60,161 nt of DNA from Clostridium saudiense (GTDB lineage: Bacteria; Bacillota; Clostridia; Clostridiales; Clostridiaceae): NCBI RefSeq assembly GCF_000577815.1, contig NZ_CBYM010000020.1:1-60161 (forward strand), given 5' to 3'. The notes under the pieces were generated by a model. That model saw nothing but the letters and a program-made list of their open reading frames with translations. It did no database searches and was not told where the DNA came from. The translations under genes were made by a program, and so were the position numbers. This document shows positions 51,088 to 60,117 of the stretch, in pieces (the stretch's first letter is position 1; every line of letters starts with the position of its first letter).

Positions 51088-53400
51088 GTGGGAGAACAGC
51101 AAACTATATTAGGATTAACACAAGAGGAAGTATTAGATAGAAAAGAAAAAGGAAAAATAAACATTGTTGAAGAAAAAACTGTAAAATCTAATTGGGAGAT
51201 TATTTCAGGTAATGTATTTACATTATTCAATTTATATAATTTTCTTATTGCTATTGCTTTAATGTCAGTTGGTGCATATTCTAATTTAGCATTTATGCTG
51301 ATAATTATATTGAATATATGTATTGGTAGTTTTCAAGAGATACATGCTAAAAACTTGGTAGCAAAGTTATCTGTACTAACAGTATCAAAGGTTGATGTAA
51401 TAAGAGAAGGAAGAGAAATTAGTATAGATGTCGATGAAGTAGTTTTAGATGACATAACTATATTAAATATGGGAAATCAAATTTGTTCAGATTCAGTTGT
51501 TATTGATGGGAAAATAGAAGTAAATGAATCTTTACTTACTGGAGAGTCAGACACAATTATAAAGTTACCAGGAGATAAATTATTTTCAGGGAGTTATGTT
51601 GTTAGTGGAAAATGCTATGCGAAAGTTGAGAAAGTAGGAAAAGATAATTTAGCAGCCGAAATTACATTAAAGAGTAAAAAACATAAGAAGATAAATTCAG
51701 AATTATTAAGCTCAATGAGAAAGGTAACAAAACTTACTAGTTTAATCATAATACCTGTAGGAGCATTGTTATTTATAGAGGCTTATTTTGTTAGAAATCA
51801 ACTAATTAAAAGTTCTGTAATATCAACATCAGCAGCATTATTGGGAATGCTACCAAAAGGACTAGTTTTATTAATTAGTATATCCCTTGCAACAGGTGTA
51901 ATAAAACTTGCGAAGAAAAAGGTATTAGTACAAGACTTATATAGTGTAGAGACATTAGCTCATGTAGATACATTATGTCTTGATAAGACTGGTACTATTA
52001 CAGAAGGAAAAATGAAAGTTTCTAATGTTGTAAAATTTAATGAGGAAATAATGCCAATTTCATTAAAACAGGCCTTAAGTGCTTTTGTTAATGAAATTGG
52101 AGATAATAATGGAACTTTTCAAGCATTAAAAGATTACTTTAAAGAAAGTGATACATTTGAAATTGAGTATAAGAATACATTTTCATCTGAAAGAAAGTGG
52201 AGTTCTATTTCATTTAAAGACATAGGATCTATAATAGTTGGAGCACCTGAAAAATTAATATTAAAGAGCAACTTTACAATGGATGAAAGTTTGGTAGAAG
52301 CACAAAAGCAAGGTAAAAGAGTATTACTCGTAGGATACTCTAAAGAGGTAGTAGAAGATGTATTACCTGATATAGATATAATTGCTTCTATAGAATTGTC
52401 TGATCCATTAAGGAAAAATGCAAAAGAAATGCTTGGATTTTTTAAGGGGGAAGTCGTAACAGTAAAAGTAATTTCAGGTGATAATCCATTGACTGTTTCT
52501 AGTATAGCTAAGCAAGCAGGATTAGAAGATTATGAATCATACATAGACTTATCTACTATAAAAAATGACGATGAAATAATGGAAATAGTTGATAAGTATA
52601 GTATATTTGCTAGGGTTTCTCCAAATCAAAAAAGTTTATTAGTTCAAGCTCTACAAGCAAAAGGACATACAGTTGCAATGACAGGGGATGGAGTAAATGA
52701 TGTTATTGCATTAAGACAAGCTGATTGTAGCATAACTCTTCCAGAAGCTAGTGATGTAGCTAAGCAAGTATCACAAATAGTACTTTTAAATTCTGACTTT
52801 AGTGTTTTAAAAGATGTATTAATGGAAGGAAGAAGAGTTGTAAATAATATTACTAACGTTGCTACAATATTTTTCATAAAAACATTATATTCTGTAATGT
52901 TATCAATATTGAATATTATAACTTGTACAGCGTTTCCATTTATGCCAATACAAATTACATTAATAGATCTTGCTATTGAAGGATATACATCATTCTTTTT
53001 ATCATTTGAACCAAATGGAAAGCAAATAAAAGAAAAATTTTTAAAGAGTGTATTAAAGAATTCATTGCCATATGCTATAGTGATAATAATAAATATCATA
53101 ATTTTATATTTAATAGCTCCAGCTTTAAATATAAAATTATATGAAATGACTACGATTATGTATTACATGATTGGATTAACAAGTATTTTAGCTGTAATAA
53201 GAGTGTGTAGACCATTTAATAAATTGCGTTTATTTTTATGTACAACAACAGCAATAGGATTTTTTGTAGCAGCAATTTTATTTAGAAGTATATTACATTT
53301 GAGCAATTTAGGAACACAGGAAATAATAGTATTTTTAGTAATGGCAATATTAAGTATAGTCGTAATATTAATAAAGAATTATTTAATGAGGGCTAAATAA
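51088..53400 (+). CDS. Cation-transporting P-type ATPase (CtpE-like)
   Basis: A 770-residue P-type ATPase. LLTGES is the dephosphorylation loop, Asp299 in CLDKTGTITEG is phosphorylated, the nucleotide domain is shorter than in SERCA, and MTGDGVNDVIALRQAD closes the P domain. About ten membrane helices are visible. The membrane motif AALLGMLPKGLVLL, in place of CPC or PEGLP, groups it with CtpE-type pumps, for which calcium is the suspected cargo. GGAG at 51074-51077 lies 10 bases before GTG 51088; a TTG at 51067 has no site. Metal specificity is inference. Confidence 0.85.
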   Translation: MGEQQTILGLTQEEVLDRKEKGKINIVEEKTVKSNWEIISGNVFTLFNLYNFLIAIALMSVGAYSNLAFMLIIILNICIGSFQEIHAKNLVAKLSVLTVSKVDVIREGREISIDVDEVVLDDITILNMGNQICSDSVVIDGKIEVNESLLTGESDTIIKLPGDKLFSGSYVVSGKCYAKVEKVGKDNLAAEITLKSKKHKKINSELLSSMRKVTKLTSLIIIPVGALLFIEAYFVRNQLIKSSVISTSAALLGMLPKGLVLLISISLATGVIKLAKKKVLVQDLYSVETLAHVDTLCLDKTGTITEGKMKVSNVVKFNEEIMPISLKQALSAFVNEIGDNNGTFQALKDYFKESDTFEIEYKNTFSSERKWSSISFKDIGSIIVGAPEKLILKSNFTMDESLVEAQKQGKRVLLVGYSKEVVEDVLPDIDIIASIELSDPLRKNAKEMLGFFKGEVVTVKVISGDNPLTVSSIAKQAGLEDYESYIDLSTIKNDDEIMEIVDKYSIFARVSPNQKSLLVQALQAKGHTVAMTGDGVNDVIALRQADCSITLPEASDVAKQVSQIVLLNSDFSVLKDVLMEGRRVVNNITNVATIFFIKTLYSVMLSILNIITCTAFPFMPIQITLIDLAIEGYTSFFLSFEPNGKQIKEKFLKSVLKNSLPYAIVIIINIIILYLIAPALNIKLYEMTTIMYYMIGLTSILAVIRVCRPFNKLRLFLCTTTAIGFFVAAILFRSILHLSNLGTQEIIVFLVMAILSIVVILIKNYLMRAK

Positions 53401-53413
53401 TATTCTATAACAT

Positions 53414-53452
53414 AAAAAACTGTATTGATTTTATAATCAATACAGTTTTTTT
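53414..53452. terminator. Bidirectional terminator
   Basis: AACTGTATTGATT at 53418-53430 pairs perfectly with AATCAATACAGTT at 53435-53447 around TTAT, with A and T runs on either side. It lies between the convergent ATPase and Crp/Fnr genes and overlaps the end of the latter by two bases. Confidence 0.9.
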
Positions 53453-54122
53453 AGGTTATAGAAGAATTTGAAGCAACTTTTTCTAAATAATCTCTATCTA
53501 TTATCTTGTAATATTTTCCGTTTTTAAAAAGTTTATTTGTACTACAAAATGAATTAATGATTCTCAACAAATGTCTATAGCTTGCACATAAAAGCTCGGC
53601 GCATTCTGTTAGATTATAAGAGAAGATTCCATCTTTCTCAGTTTTTAAGATAAAAGATGCTAAACGGCTTTCTAATGATTCATAAAGATTGGTGCAAGTG
53701 TTATTATTCATATAACTAAGTCTTTCACCAAGATTTTGACAAATATATCTTAAGAATACTACATCATTTAAAAGAAGACTTCTATATTGCATAGATATGC
53801 CAATACAGTATGCCTTTGAACTAGCTTGAACTGAGGCAGTTGGAGGTTTGTCCCATAAACTGCAGGTTTCACCTATAATTTCAAAAGAATTAAAATGGGT
53901 TATAGACATTATTTTACCAGATGTGGAATGAGAGAAAACTTTTAATTTTCCACTTACTAAAAAATATAGATAATTAGAGCATTCTCCTTCGTTAATTAAG
54001 AAATCACCTTTATTTAAAGAAAAAAGTTCTAAGTAGTTATTAATATCTTGTGAAAATAATTTAGAAATACCAGTATTATTAATGTATTTATCTAGTAATA
54101 CATTATCCGTAATCTTTATCAT
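53451..54122 (-). CDS. Crp/Fnr-family regulator (YeiL-like)
   Basis: A 223-residue regulator with an N-terminal cyclic-nucleotide-binding-like barrel (LNKGDFLINEGECSNYLYFLVSGKLKVFSHSTSGKIMSITHF, residues about 35-80), a dimer helix, and a C-terminal winged helix (LTECAELLCASYRHLLRIINSF). The exact cNMP phosphate motif is not conserved, so cAMP binding is doubtful. It resembles YeiL. It is divergent from the nucleoside transporter operon, and a palindrome lies in the gap. The ATG at 54122 is 5 bases after GGAGG. Confidence 0.85.
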   Translation of the reverse strand: MIKITDNVLLDKYINNTGISKLFSQDINNYLELFSLNKGDFLINEGECSNYLYFLVSGKLKVFSHSTSGKIMSITHFNSFEIIGETCSLWDKPPTASVQASSKAYCIGISMQYRSLLLNDVVFLRYICQNLGERLSYMNNNTCTNLYESLESRLASFILKTEKDGIFSYNLTECAELLCASYRHLLRIINSFCSTNKLFKNGKYYKIIDRDYLEKVASNSSIT

Positions 54123-54407
54123 AAGTTCCTCCAAATAAATGAGTAAATTAATAATATTATTCGTATATTCGTGTCATTATTTTAACATAACAATAGACAG
54201 ATAACAATAAGGTCTTAGGCTAAGAAAAATAAGGAAAAATCACTACTTGGTGAATAAATAAGCAAATATATGATTAATAAATATTAAGTAAAATGCTAAA
54301 TATTTATTAAAAGAGTATTCAATATATATGTAGTTAAATAAAAATATTAAGGTAAAAAGCGAATGATGAATAAAAAAAATAAAATAATATACAGTTTTTT
54401 TTGGTCG

Positions 54408-54429
54408 AAATATGACATAAGTCATATTT
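54408..54429. promoter_or_regulatory. Crp/Fnr-type operator of the nucleoside transporter operon
   Basis: AAATATGAC at 54408-54416 and GTCATATTT at 54421-54429 are perfect inverted arms around ATAA, giving the TGAC-N4-GTCA core of Crp/Fnr sites. Its centre (54418.5) lies 41.5 bases before the start expected from TATAAT at 54448-54453. Confidence 0.65.
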
Positions 54430-54447
54430 TTTTATCACCATAATCAT

Positions 54448-54453
54448 TATAAT
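54448..54453 (+). promoter_or_regulatory. -10 box of the nucleoside transporter operon
   Basis: TATAAT, with no good -35 hexamer 17 bases upstream. A missing -35 with an operator at about -41.5 is the class II activator layout. The start would be near 54460. Confidence 0.5.
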
Positions 54454-54485
54454 CAAGGTATAAATGAATTTTAGGAGATGAAATA

Positions 54486-55544
54486 ATGAGAAAAATAATA
54501 ACTTCTTTACTGCTTATTATGACTACACTTCTTTTTGCTGGATGTTCAAACTCTGGAAATAAGGAATCAGCAGGAAGCAAAGGTGATAATGGTGATTATT
54601 CAAATTTAAATATAGCTTTAATTTCTGATACAATCGGAACTGAAAAATTTATTCTTCAAGCATATGAAGCTTTAGAAGAAGCAAGTAAAACTTACGGATT
54701 TAAAATGACATCTATTGAATGTACTGATACTGCTGCATGGGAAGAAAATACACTTGCTGCATCTAACGAAGGGTACGATTTAATAATAGGTATTGGTTGG
54801 CAAGCAGCTGATCCATTTAGTGATGCTGCAGATAAATTCCCAAATACAAAATATGCTGTAATTGATACAACTGCATCTAATGGAAAAGTAACAAGCTTTG
54901 GATTTGATGAGGCACAAGGTTCATACGTTTTAGGGGTAATGGTTGGAACTGCTTTCCCTAATGAAAGCTTATATGGATATATTTCATCATTCCAAACACA
55001 AGCTACATATAAATACAGATATGGATTTGCAGAAGGTGTAAAATCTGTTAACCCAGATGCTAAATTCATGTACAACTACACTAATTCTTACAATGATACT
55101 AACTTAGCTTATGAATATGCTTTACAACAAAAAGCCGCAGGAGCAAACTTTATTTTTGGTGGGGTTTCTGCTAGTGCAAACTCTGGTATATACCAAGCTG
55201 CTCAAGAGTTAAGCAAAAAGGGTACACCAATATATACAACAGGATTAAGTGTAGACCAAACTACTTCTGAAAATGCAAGTATTATTAGCGGATTATTAAA
55301 GAATACAGGGGCTGTTGTAGATACTATAATTGAGAGATTCTTAGCAGATGAATTAAATGGTGGTTCACAAATTCTTGGATTAAAAGAAGGTGCATTTGGA
55401 GTTGTTGGTGTTTCTCCAGAAGAAATGAATTATAGAAATACTAAAATTATAACTGATGAAGTTATAGCAGCGGGTAAAGAAGCAGCAGAAAAAATTATTT
55501 CAGGGGAATTAATAATAGAAGTTCCTGAAGAAGCTGCAAACTAA
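54486..55544 (+). CDS. BMP-family nucleoside-binding lipoprotein
   Basis: A 352-residue basic membrane protein (BmpA/Med/NupN family) solute-binding lipoprotein. The lipobox is LLFAGC with Cys20. The mature chain reads LNIALISDTIGTEKFILQAYEALEEA, then YDLIIGIGWQAADPF, FGFDEAQGSYVLGVMVG, and the purine-site region QKAAGANFIFGGVSASANSGIYQAA. It captures purine nucleosides outside the membrane for the ABC transporter encoded next. TAGGAGATG precedes the ATG. A hairpin behind it probably lets it be made in excess. Confidence 0.93.
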   Translation: MRKIITSLLLIMTTLLFAGCSNSGNKESAGSKGDNGDYSNLNIALISDTIGTEKFILQAYEALEEASKTYGFKMTSIECTDTAAWEENTLAASNEGYDLIIGIGWQAADPFSDAADKFPNTKYAVIDTTASNGKVTSFGFDEAQGSYVLGVMVGTAFPNESLYGYISSFQTQATYKYRYGFAEGVKSVNPDAKFMYNYTNSYNDTNLAYEYALQQKAAGANFIFGGVSASANSGIYQAAQELSKKGTPIYTTGLSVDQTTSENASIISGLLKNTGAVVDTIIERFLADELNGGSQILGLKEGAFGVVGVSPEEMNYRNTKIITDEVIAAGKEAAEKIISGELIIEVPEEAAN

Positions 55545-55580
55545 TTAGAATATAAAATTAGTACGTAGTACCAATTATAT

Positions 55581-55612
55581 AAGGGGCATAAGCGATTTTA
55601 GCTTTGCCTCTT
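55581..55612 (+). other. Intercistronic hairpin after the BMP gene
   Basis: AAGGGGC at 55581-55587 pairs with GCCTCTT at 55606-55612 (one G-U), with inner pairs AAGC/GCTT. There is no T run; it probably attenuates or stabilises so that binding protein exceeds transporter. Confidence 0.5.
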
Positions 55613-55654
55613 ATTAATATTCTAGATTAATTTAGAAAAAGGAGTAACTTGGAT

Positions 55655-57163
55655 ATGCTTTTAGAAATGAGAAATATAGTCAAGACATATGGTAATGTAG
55701 TGGCTAACAACAAAGTTAATATAAACCTTAATAAGGGAGAAATACTTGCTGTTGTTGGAGAAAATGGTGCTGGAAAGTCTACTATAATGAAGATACTTTA
55801 TGGATTGGAAAGACCTGATTCGGGAGAAATATTTATCAATGGAAATAAAATGAATTTTCATAATCCGTCAGACGCTATGCAAGAAGGAATTGGAATGGTA
55901 CAGCAACATTTCATGCTTTTTGAGTCAATGACTGTTGCAGAAAATATTGTATATAAAAATGAAATGAAAAGAGGAGTATTCTTCGATTATAAAAAGAATA
56001 TTAAAGTGGTAGAAGATCTGTCAAAGCGTTACATGTTACAAGTGGATCCAAGTGCTATTGTAGGGCAATGTCCAGTAGGGCTTCAACAACGTGTAGAAAT
56101 ATTAAAAACACTTTATCAAAATGCGGATGTCATTATTTTTGATGAGCCTTCAGCAGTACTTACACCTATTGAAGTAGATGAACTTTTAAAGACTATGAAG
56201 CAATTAGCTAAGTTAGGAAAAAGCTTAATAATTATAACTCATAAGCTTCATGAAGTTATGGAAGTTGCAGATAGGATTGTAGTAATGAGACTTGGAGAAG
56301 TTGTAGCTGAAAGATTAAAGAAGGATACAAGTGTTGAAGAGTTATCGTATTTAATGGTTGGAAGACAAATAGCTAATAGAGTAATTCCAGAAAAGGAAAC
56401 AAAGGAACAACTTTTAGAAGTTAAGAACTTAATATTAAAGGGTGAACATGATAAAAATATCTTAAATAATGTTAACTTACATATTAAAAAAGGTGAGATA
56501 GTAGGTATTGCAGGTGTATCAGGAAATGGTCAATCTGAGCTAATTCGATGTATAACGGGTTTAGAAAAAGTTGATGGTGGTAATGTAATTATCAATAATA
56601 AAGATATTACAAATCATACTGTAATGAATATTAGAGAGTCTGGTATTGCGCATATTCCTGAAGATCGTTATATGTGGGGAAGTGCACCAGATGCAACATT
56701 AGCTGAAAATGCATTAATGGGATATGAAGATAATAAAGAATTTTCTAAAAAGGGAATTTTAAATATTAATAAAGTAACAAAGCATGCAACAGATTTGATT
56801 TATAAATTCCGTGTTAAGGCAGATTCACCTTCACAAAAAATAAAAGAACTTTCAGGTGGAAATGCACAAAAACTTATTGTTGCAAGAGAAATATCTATGG
56901 AAACACCACTTATTATTGCTTGTGAGCCTACAAGGGGAATTGATATAGGTGCAATAGAGTTTATTCATGATCAGCTTGTTGAAAAAAGAAATAAAGGAGA
57001 TAGTGTATTATTAGTATCTTCAGAGTTAAGTGAAATTATGGATTTAAGTGATAGAATTTACGTTATTTATGAGGGTGAAATTGTTGGTGAATTTAAAAGA
57101 GGAAGTATTGATGAAAAAGAATTAGGTCTTTTAATGGTAGGAGGTAAGAATAATGAAAAGTAA
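55655..57163 (+). CDS. Nucleoside ABC transporter, ATP-binding protein (NupO-like)
   Basis: A 502-residue double ABC ATPase. The first half has a canonical Walker A (GENGAGKST), Walker B (VIIFDEPSAVLTP), and a degenerate signature (CPVGLQQRVEIL). The second half has a degenerate Walker A (GVSGNGQSE) but a good signature (LSGGNAQKLIVAREI), as is usual in the BMP/ribose class. TTG at 55649 and ATG at 55655 share GGAG at 55641-55644; I prefer the ATG. It overlaps the first permease gene by 11 bases. Confidence 0.94.
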   Translation: MLLEMRNIVKTYGNVVANNKVNINLNKGEILAVVGENGAGKSTIMKILYGLERPDSGEIFINGNKMNFHNPSDAMQEGIGMVQQHFMLFESMTVAENIVYKNEMKRGVFFDYKKNIKVVEDLSKRYMLQVDPSAIVGQCPVGLQQRVEILKTLYQNADVIIFDEPSAVLTPIEVDELLKTMKQLAKLGKSLIIITHKLHEVMEVADRIVVMRLGEVVAERLKKDTSVEELSYLMVGRQIANRVIPEKETKEQLLEVKNLILKGEHDKNILNNVNLHIKKGEIVGIAGVSGNGQSELIRCITGLEKVDGGNVIINNKDITNHTVMNIRESGIAHIPEDRYMWGSAPDATLAENALMGYEDNKEFSKKGILNINKVTKHATDLIYKFRVKADSPSQKIKELSGGNAQKLIVAREISMETPLIIACEPTRGIDIGAIEFIHDQLVEKRNKGDSVLLVSSELSEIMDLSDRIYVIYEGEIVGEFKRGSIDEKELGLLMVGGKNNEK

Positions 57164-58250
57164 AAATTCGTTATCTGGGAGTATTGCAAAGAGTAGACTT
57201 TCAAATATATTTGAACCATTAAAGCATCCTCTACAAGCTATTGTTGTTGGAATATTATTAGGTGGTGTAATTATTGCATTTTCTGGATTTAATCCTTTTG
57301 AAGCAATTATAGGAATGTTTAAAGGTGGATTTGGATCTGCTTATTATTTAACTACGACTTTAACACGTTCAGTTCCTATTATATTTGCTGGTCTTGCTGG
57401 TGCATTAGCTTGGGGATCAGGTTATTCAAGCTTAGGTGCTGCGGGTCAAATGGTTTTAGGGGCATTTACTTCAGCAGTTGTAGCTGTGATATGTCCAGGC
57501 CCACCAGCTTTTGTTGTTGCTATGTCTCTTATAAGTGGTGCAATAGTAGGTGTTTTATATTCACTTATTTCAGCTTATGTAAGTGAAAGATTTAAGTTAG
57601 ATTTACTTATTATAACTCTTATGATGAATTATGTTGCTGATTATATAGCTTCTTATTTTACAACATATGTTGTAAAGGATCCGCTAGGTTTAGATTCTTC
57701 AGCAATTCAAACACAAAAGTTAACTGATAATATTTTACCTAAGATGTTTGAAGGATATTCATTACATTGGGGATTTGTAATTTCAGTTATTTGTGTATTA
57801 TTTGTACTTTTTATAATGAAGAGAACAAGCTTTGGATATAAAGCAAAAATGGGTGGATTAAATTCTAACTTTGCAAACTATGGTGGTGTTAATAGTACTA
57901 AGATGATGTATTATGTATTAATGCTTAGTGGGGCATTAGCAGGACTTGGTGGTGCATGTGAAGTTTTAGGAACAAGATATCGTTATGTAGATAGTATGAT
58001 TACATCGCCAGGTTATGCATGGACTGGTATTATAGCTTCATTAATGTCAAGCAACCACCCGGTTGGTATTTTAGTTAGTAGTATTTTCTTAGCTGGAATT
58101 ACTACAGGCGGAAGTACTATTGAGCGTAGTATGGGAGTTCCATCAGAAGTAACAACAATTATTCAAGGAATTATTACTTTACTAATTACAGCGAGATTTG
58201 CTGTAAAGTGGTATAAAAAGAAAAGTGCAACAGGCAAGGAAGGAGTATAG
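57153..58250 (+). CDS. Nucleoside ABC transporter permease (NupP-like)
   Basis: A 365-residue permease of the BPD_transp_2 family with eight to ten helices. Conserved parts are SVPIIFAGLAGALAWGSGYSSLGAAGQM, LDLLIITLMMNYVADYIASYF and the EAA-like loop GYKAKMGGLNSNFANYGGVN, then GALAGLGGACEVLG. Its start lies inside the ATPase gene behind GGAGG, showing translational coupling. It pairs with the next permease to form a heterodimeric channel. Confidence 0.93.
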   Translation: MKSKNSLSGSIAKSRLSNIFEPLKHPLQAIVVGILLGGVIIAFSGFNPFEAIIGMFKGGFGSAYYLTTTLTRSVPIIFAGLAGALAWGSGYSSLGAAGQMVLGAFTSAVVAVICPGPPAFVVAMSLISGAIVGVLYSLISAYVSERFKLDLLIITLMMNYVADYIASYFTTYVVKDPLGLDSSAIQTQKLTDNILPKMFEGYSLHWGFVISVICVLFVLFIMKRTSFGYKAKMGGLNSNFANYGGVNSTKMMYYVLMLSGALAGLGGACEVLGTRYRYVDSMITSPGYAWTGIIASLMSSNHPVGILVSSIFLAGITTGGSTIERSMGVPSEVTTIIQGIITLLITARFAVKWYKKKSATGKEGV

Positions 58251-58252
58251 TA

Positions 58253-59170
58253 ATGGAGTTAAGTATAGATTATTTAGCAGTGGTAGCTAATTCGACTCTT
58301 CGTATGATGACACCTATTTTATTAGTGACTTTAGCTGCAGCTATATGTACTAAAGTACGTATTTTTAATATAGCAATGGAAGGAACAATGTTAACAGGAG
58401 CATTTTTCAGTATTGTTGCTAACTATTATACTCATAATGTATTTTTATCTGTTCTTGCTGGAGCAATTAGTGGAATGATAGTATCTGCTATTGTAGGATT
58501 TTGTATAATTAAATTAAAAGCATCCCCAGTTGTTGTTGGTATGGCAACAAATACTATGATGGGAGGAGTAACAACATATTTACTTTACATAATTTTCAAA
58601 ACAAAAGGAGTATTTACTGATACTAGCTTAGTAAGCCTTCCCAAAATAGATTTACCTATTATTAAGGATATTCCTATATTAGGGACTATTTTTTCAGGAT
58701 TAACAATTATTGATTATTTAGCATTTATATTAGCGATAGGAATGTATATTTTCTTATATAAAACGGTATTAGGATATAGATTACGTGCCGTTGGAATTAA
58801 TAAAGAAGCTGCTAGAAGTCTTGGTACACCAGTAGAAAAATATCAATTCCTTACTATAAGTTTATCAGGTATATTATGTGGATTAGGTGGGGTTCTTCTT
58901 TCTATGGGAACTGTAACATTATTTATGCAAAACATGACTTCAGGGCGTGGATATATTGCTATGGCAGCTAATAACTTAGGTAAATCTCATCCAATAGGGG
59001 TACTTTTATCAAGTTTATTTTTTGGATTCTCACAAGCAGCTGGAAATGTACTTCAAAATACATCATTAAAAACACAAATTACTGCATCTATACCTTATGT
59101 AGCTACAATAGTCGCACTTATATTATTTAGTATACAAACTAAAAGAAATAAGAAAAAGAGAATTAAGTAG
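58253..59170 (+). CDS. Nucleoside ABC transporter permease (NupQ-like)
   Basis: A 305-residue partner permease, about eight helices. It shows ICTKVRIFNIAMEGTMLTGAFFS, KLKASPVVVGMATNTMMGG, the loop GYRLRAVGINKEAARSLGTPVEKYQ and ISGILCGLGGVLLSMG. It starts 2 bases after the first permease gene with AAGGAAGGAG upstream. The C-terminus is a basic tail (TKRNKKKRIK). Confidence 0.93.
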   Translation: MELSIDYLAVVANSTLRMMTPILLVTLAAAICTKVRIFNIAMEGTMLTGAFFSIVANYYTHNVFLSVLAGAISGMIVSAIVGFCIIKLKASPVVVGMATNTMMGGVTTYLLYIIFKTKGVFTDTSLVSLPKIDLPIIKDIPILGTIFSGLTIIDYLAFILAIGMYIFLYKTVLGYRLRAVGINKEAARSLGTPVEKYQFLTISLSGILCGLGGVLLSMGTVTLFMQNMTSGRGYIAMAANNLGKSHPIGVLLSSLFFGFSQAAGNVLQNTSLKTQITASIPYVATIVALILFSIQTKRNKKKRIK

Positions 59171-59179
59171 GTGTAGAAT

Positions 59180-59977
59180 ATGAAATTTTTACATTTATCA
59201 GATATTCATTTCTTAAGAGAGTATCCTAAGGCTGAAAAGGGGTATAATGCTATTTTTAATGATATGACAAGTCCTTTAATTCAGCTAAAAAAGGCTTTAA
59301 TTATGGTAGATTTAAGTAAAATTGATTTTGTTATTATAACTGGTGATTTAGTAGAATCAGGAATGTATGAGGATTATTTTAGCTTAAAATGTGAATTAGA
59401 AAAGTTATTAGGTAATGTTCCTTATATACTTACATTAGGAAATCATGATAATAAGGCAGCTTTTTATAAGGGATGGTTTAATAAGGAGTGTAACGAGCCT
59501 TATAATACTGTTAATGAAATTGATAATCTTAGAATTATTAGTTTTGATAATTCAGTATATAAAAATAGTGATGGATTTATTTCAAATGAACAGTATAAGT
59601 GGTTAGAAAATCAATTAAAGGATAGTAGTAAAAAAGATACTATTTTAATACTTCACCATCATCTTATAAAAGATCAATTTACTACACCGTCGGTGGATAT
59701 AGATGATAACTTTGAAAAGATAATAAGGGAAAGTTCATTAGTTGGAATTTTTGTTGGGCACACTCATCATCCTTTTAATGGGAGTTTTGCGGACAAACCA
59801 TATTTTTCAACAGGTAGCCTTAGTTTTATAGGGCATGATGAGGGTAATGGAATAGTAAGGTTTGAGGAGAATGCTCAGTTTAGTATTTGTACATATGAAG
59901 ATGGTAAAATATCAGTAGAAGTGATTTCAGCATCAAATGATAATAAATTATTAGGAATAGTTAATTTTAAAGAATAA
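59180..59977 (+). CDS. Metallophosphoesterase, cAMP phosphodiesterase CpdA/Icc-like
   Basis: A 265-residue calcineurin-like phosphoesterase. The metal motifs are complete and in order: HLSDIHF, VIITGDLVESG, LGNHD, LILHHH and GHTHHPF. The spacing fits class III cyclic nucleotide phosphodiesterases (CpdA/Icc). It begins 9 bases after the permease stop, so it belongs to the nucleoside transporter operon. It could act on 2',3'- or 3',5'-cyclic nucleotides or other phosphate esters, making nucleosides or a signal for the Crp/Fnr regulator; this is inference. Confidence 0.87.
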   Translation: MKFLHLSDIHFLREYPKAEKGYNAIFNDMTSPLIQLKKALIMVDLSKIDFVIITGDLVESGMYEDYFSLKCELEKLLGNVPYILTLGNHDNKAAFYKGWFNKECNEPYNTVNEIDNLRIISFDNSVYKNSDGFISNEQYKWLENQLKDSSKKDTILILHHHLIKDQFTTPSVDIDDNFEKIIRESSLVGIFVGHTHHPFNGSFADKPYFSTGSLSFIGHDEGNGIVRFEENAQFSICTYEDGKISVEVISASNDNKLLGIVNFKE

Positions 59978-60043
59978 ATATAAAAGGTACCTATTTAGTT
60001 TTAGTGTTGTATTAAAGAAATAGATTACTATTGCTTTTAAAGT

Positions 60044-60086
60044 AAAAGTGAGTATTAACGAAATTTTTTCGATAATACTCACTTTT
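60044..60086 (+). terminator. Terminator of the nucleoside transporter operon
   Basis: AAAAGTGAGTATTA at 60044-60057 pairs perfectly over 14 bp with TAATACTCACTTTT at 60073-60086. Inner GAA/TTC pairs extend it. Confidence 0.75.
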
Positions 60087-60117
60087 AATTCATATGGAAA
60101 AATAATGAATTAAAAGT
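60081..60117. other. Second hairpin overlapping the terminator at the window end
   Basis: ACTTTTAATTCAT at 60081-60093 pairs perfectly over 13 bp with ATGAATTAAAAGT at 60105-60117. It shares its left arm with the terminator at 60044-60086, so the two folds exclude each other. The next gene is outside the window. Confidence 0.5.

Larger units (their letters stand above)
54123..54485. other. Divergent gap between Crp/Fnr regulator and BMP gene
   Basis: About 360 bases with no gene. The right end holds the Crp/Fnr-type palindrome (54408-54429) and the -10 box of the transporter operon. The promoter of the regulator gene must lie near its left end. Confidence 0.5.
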
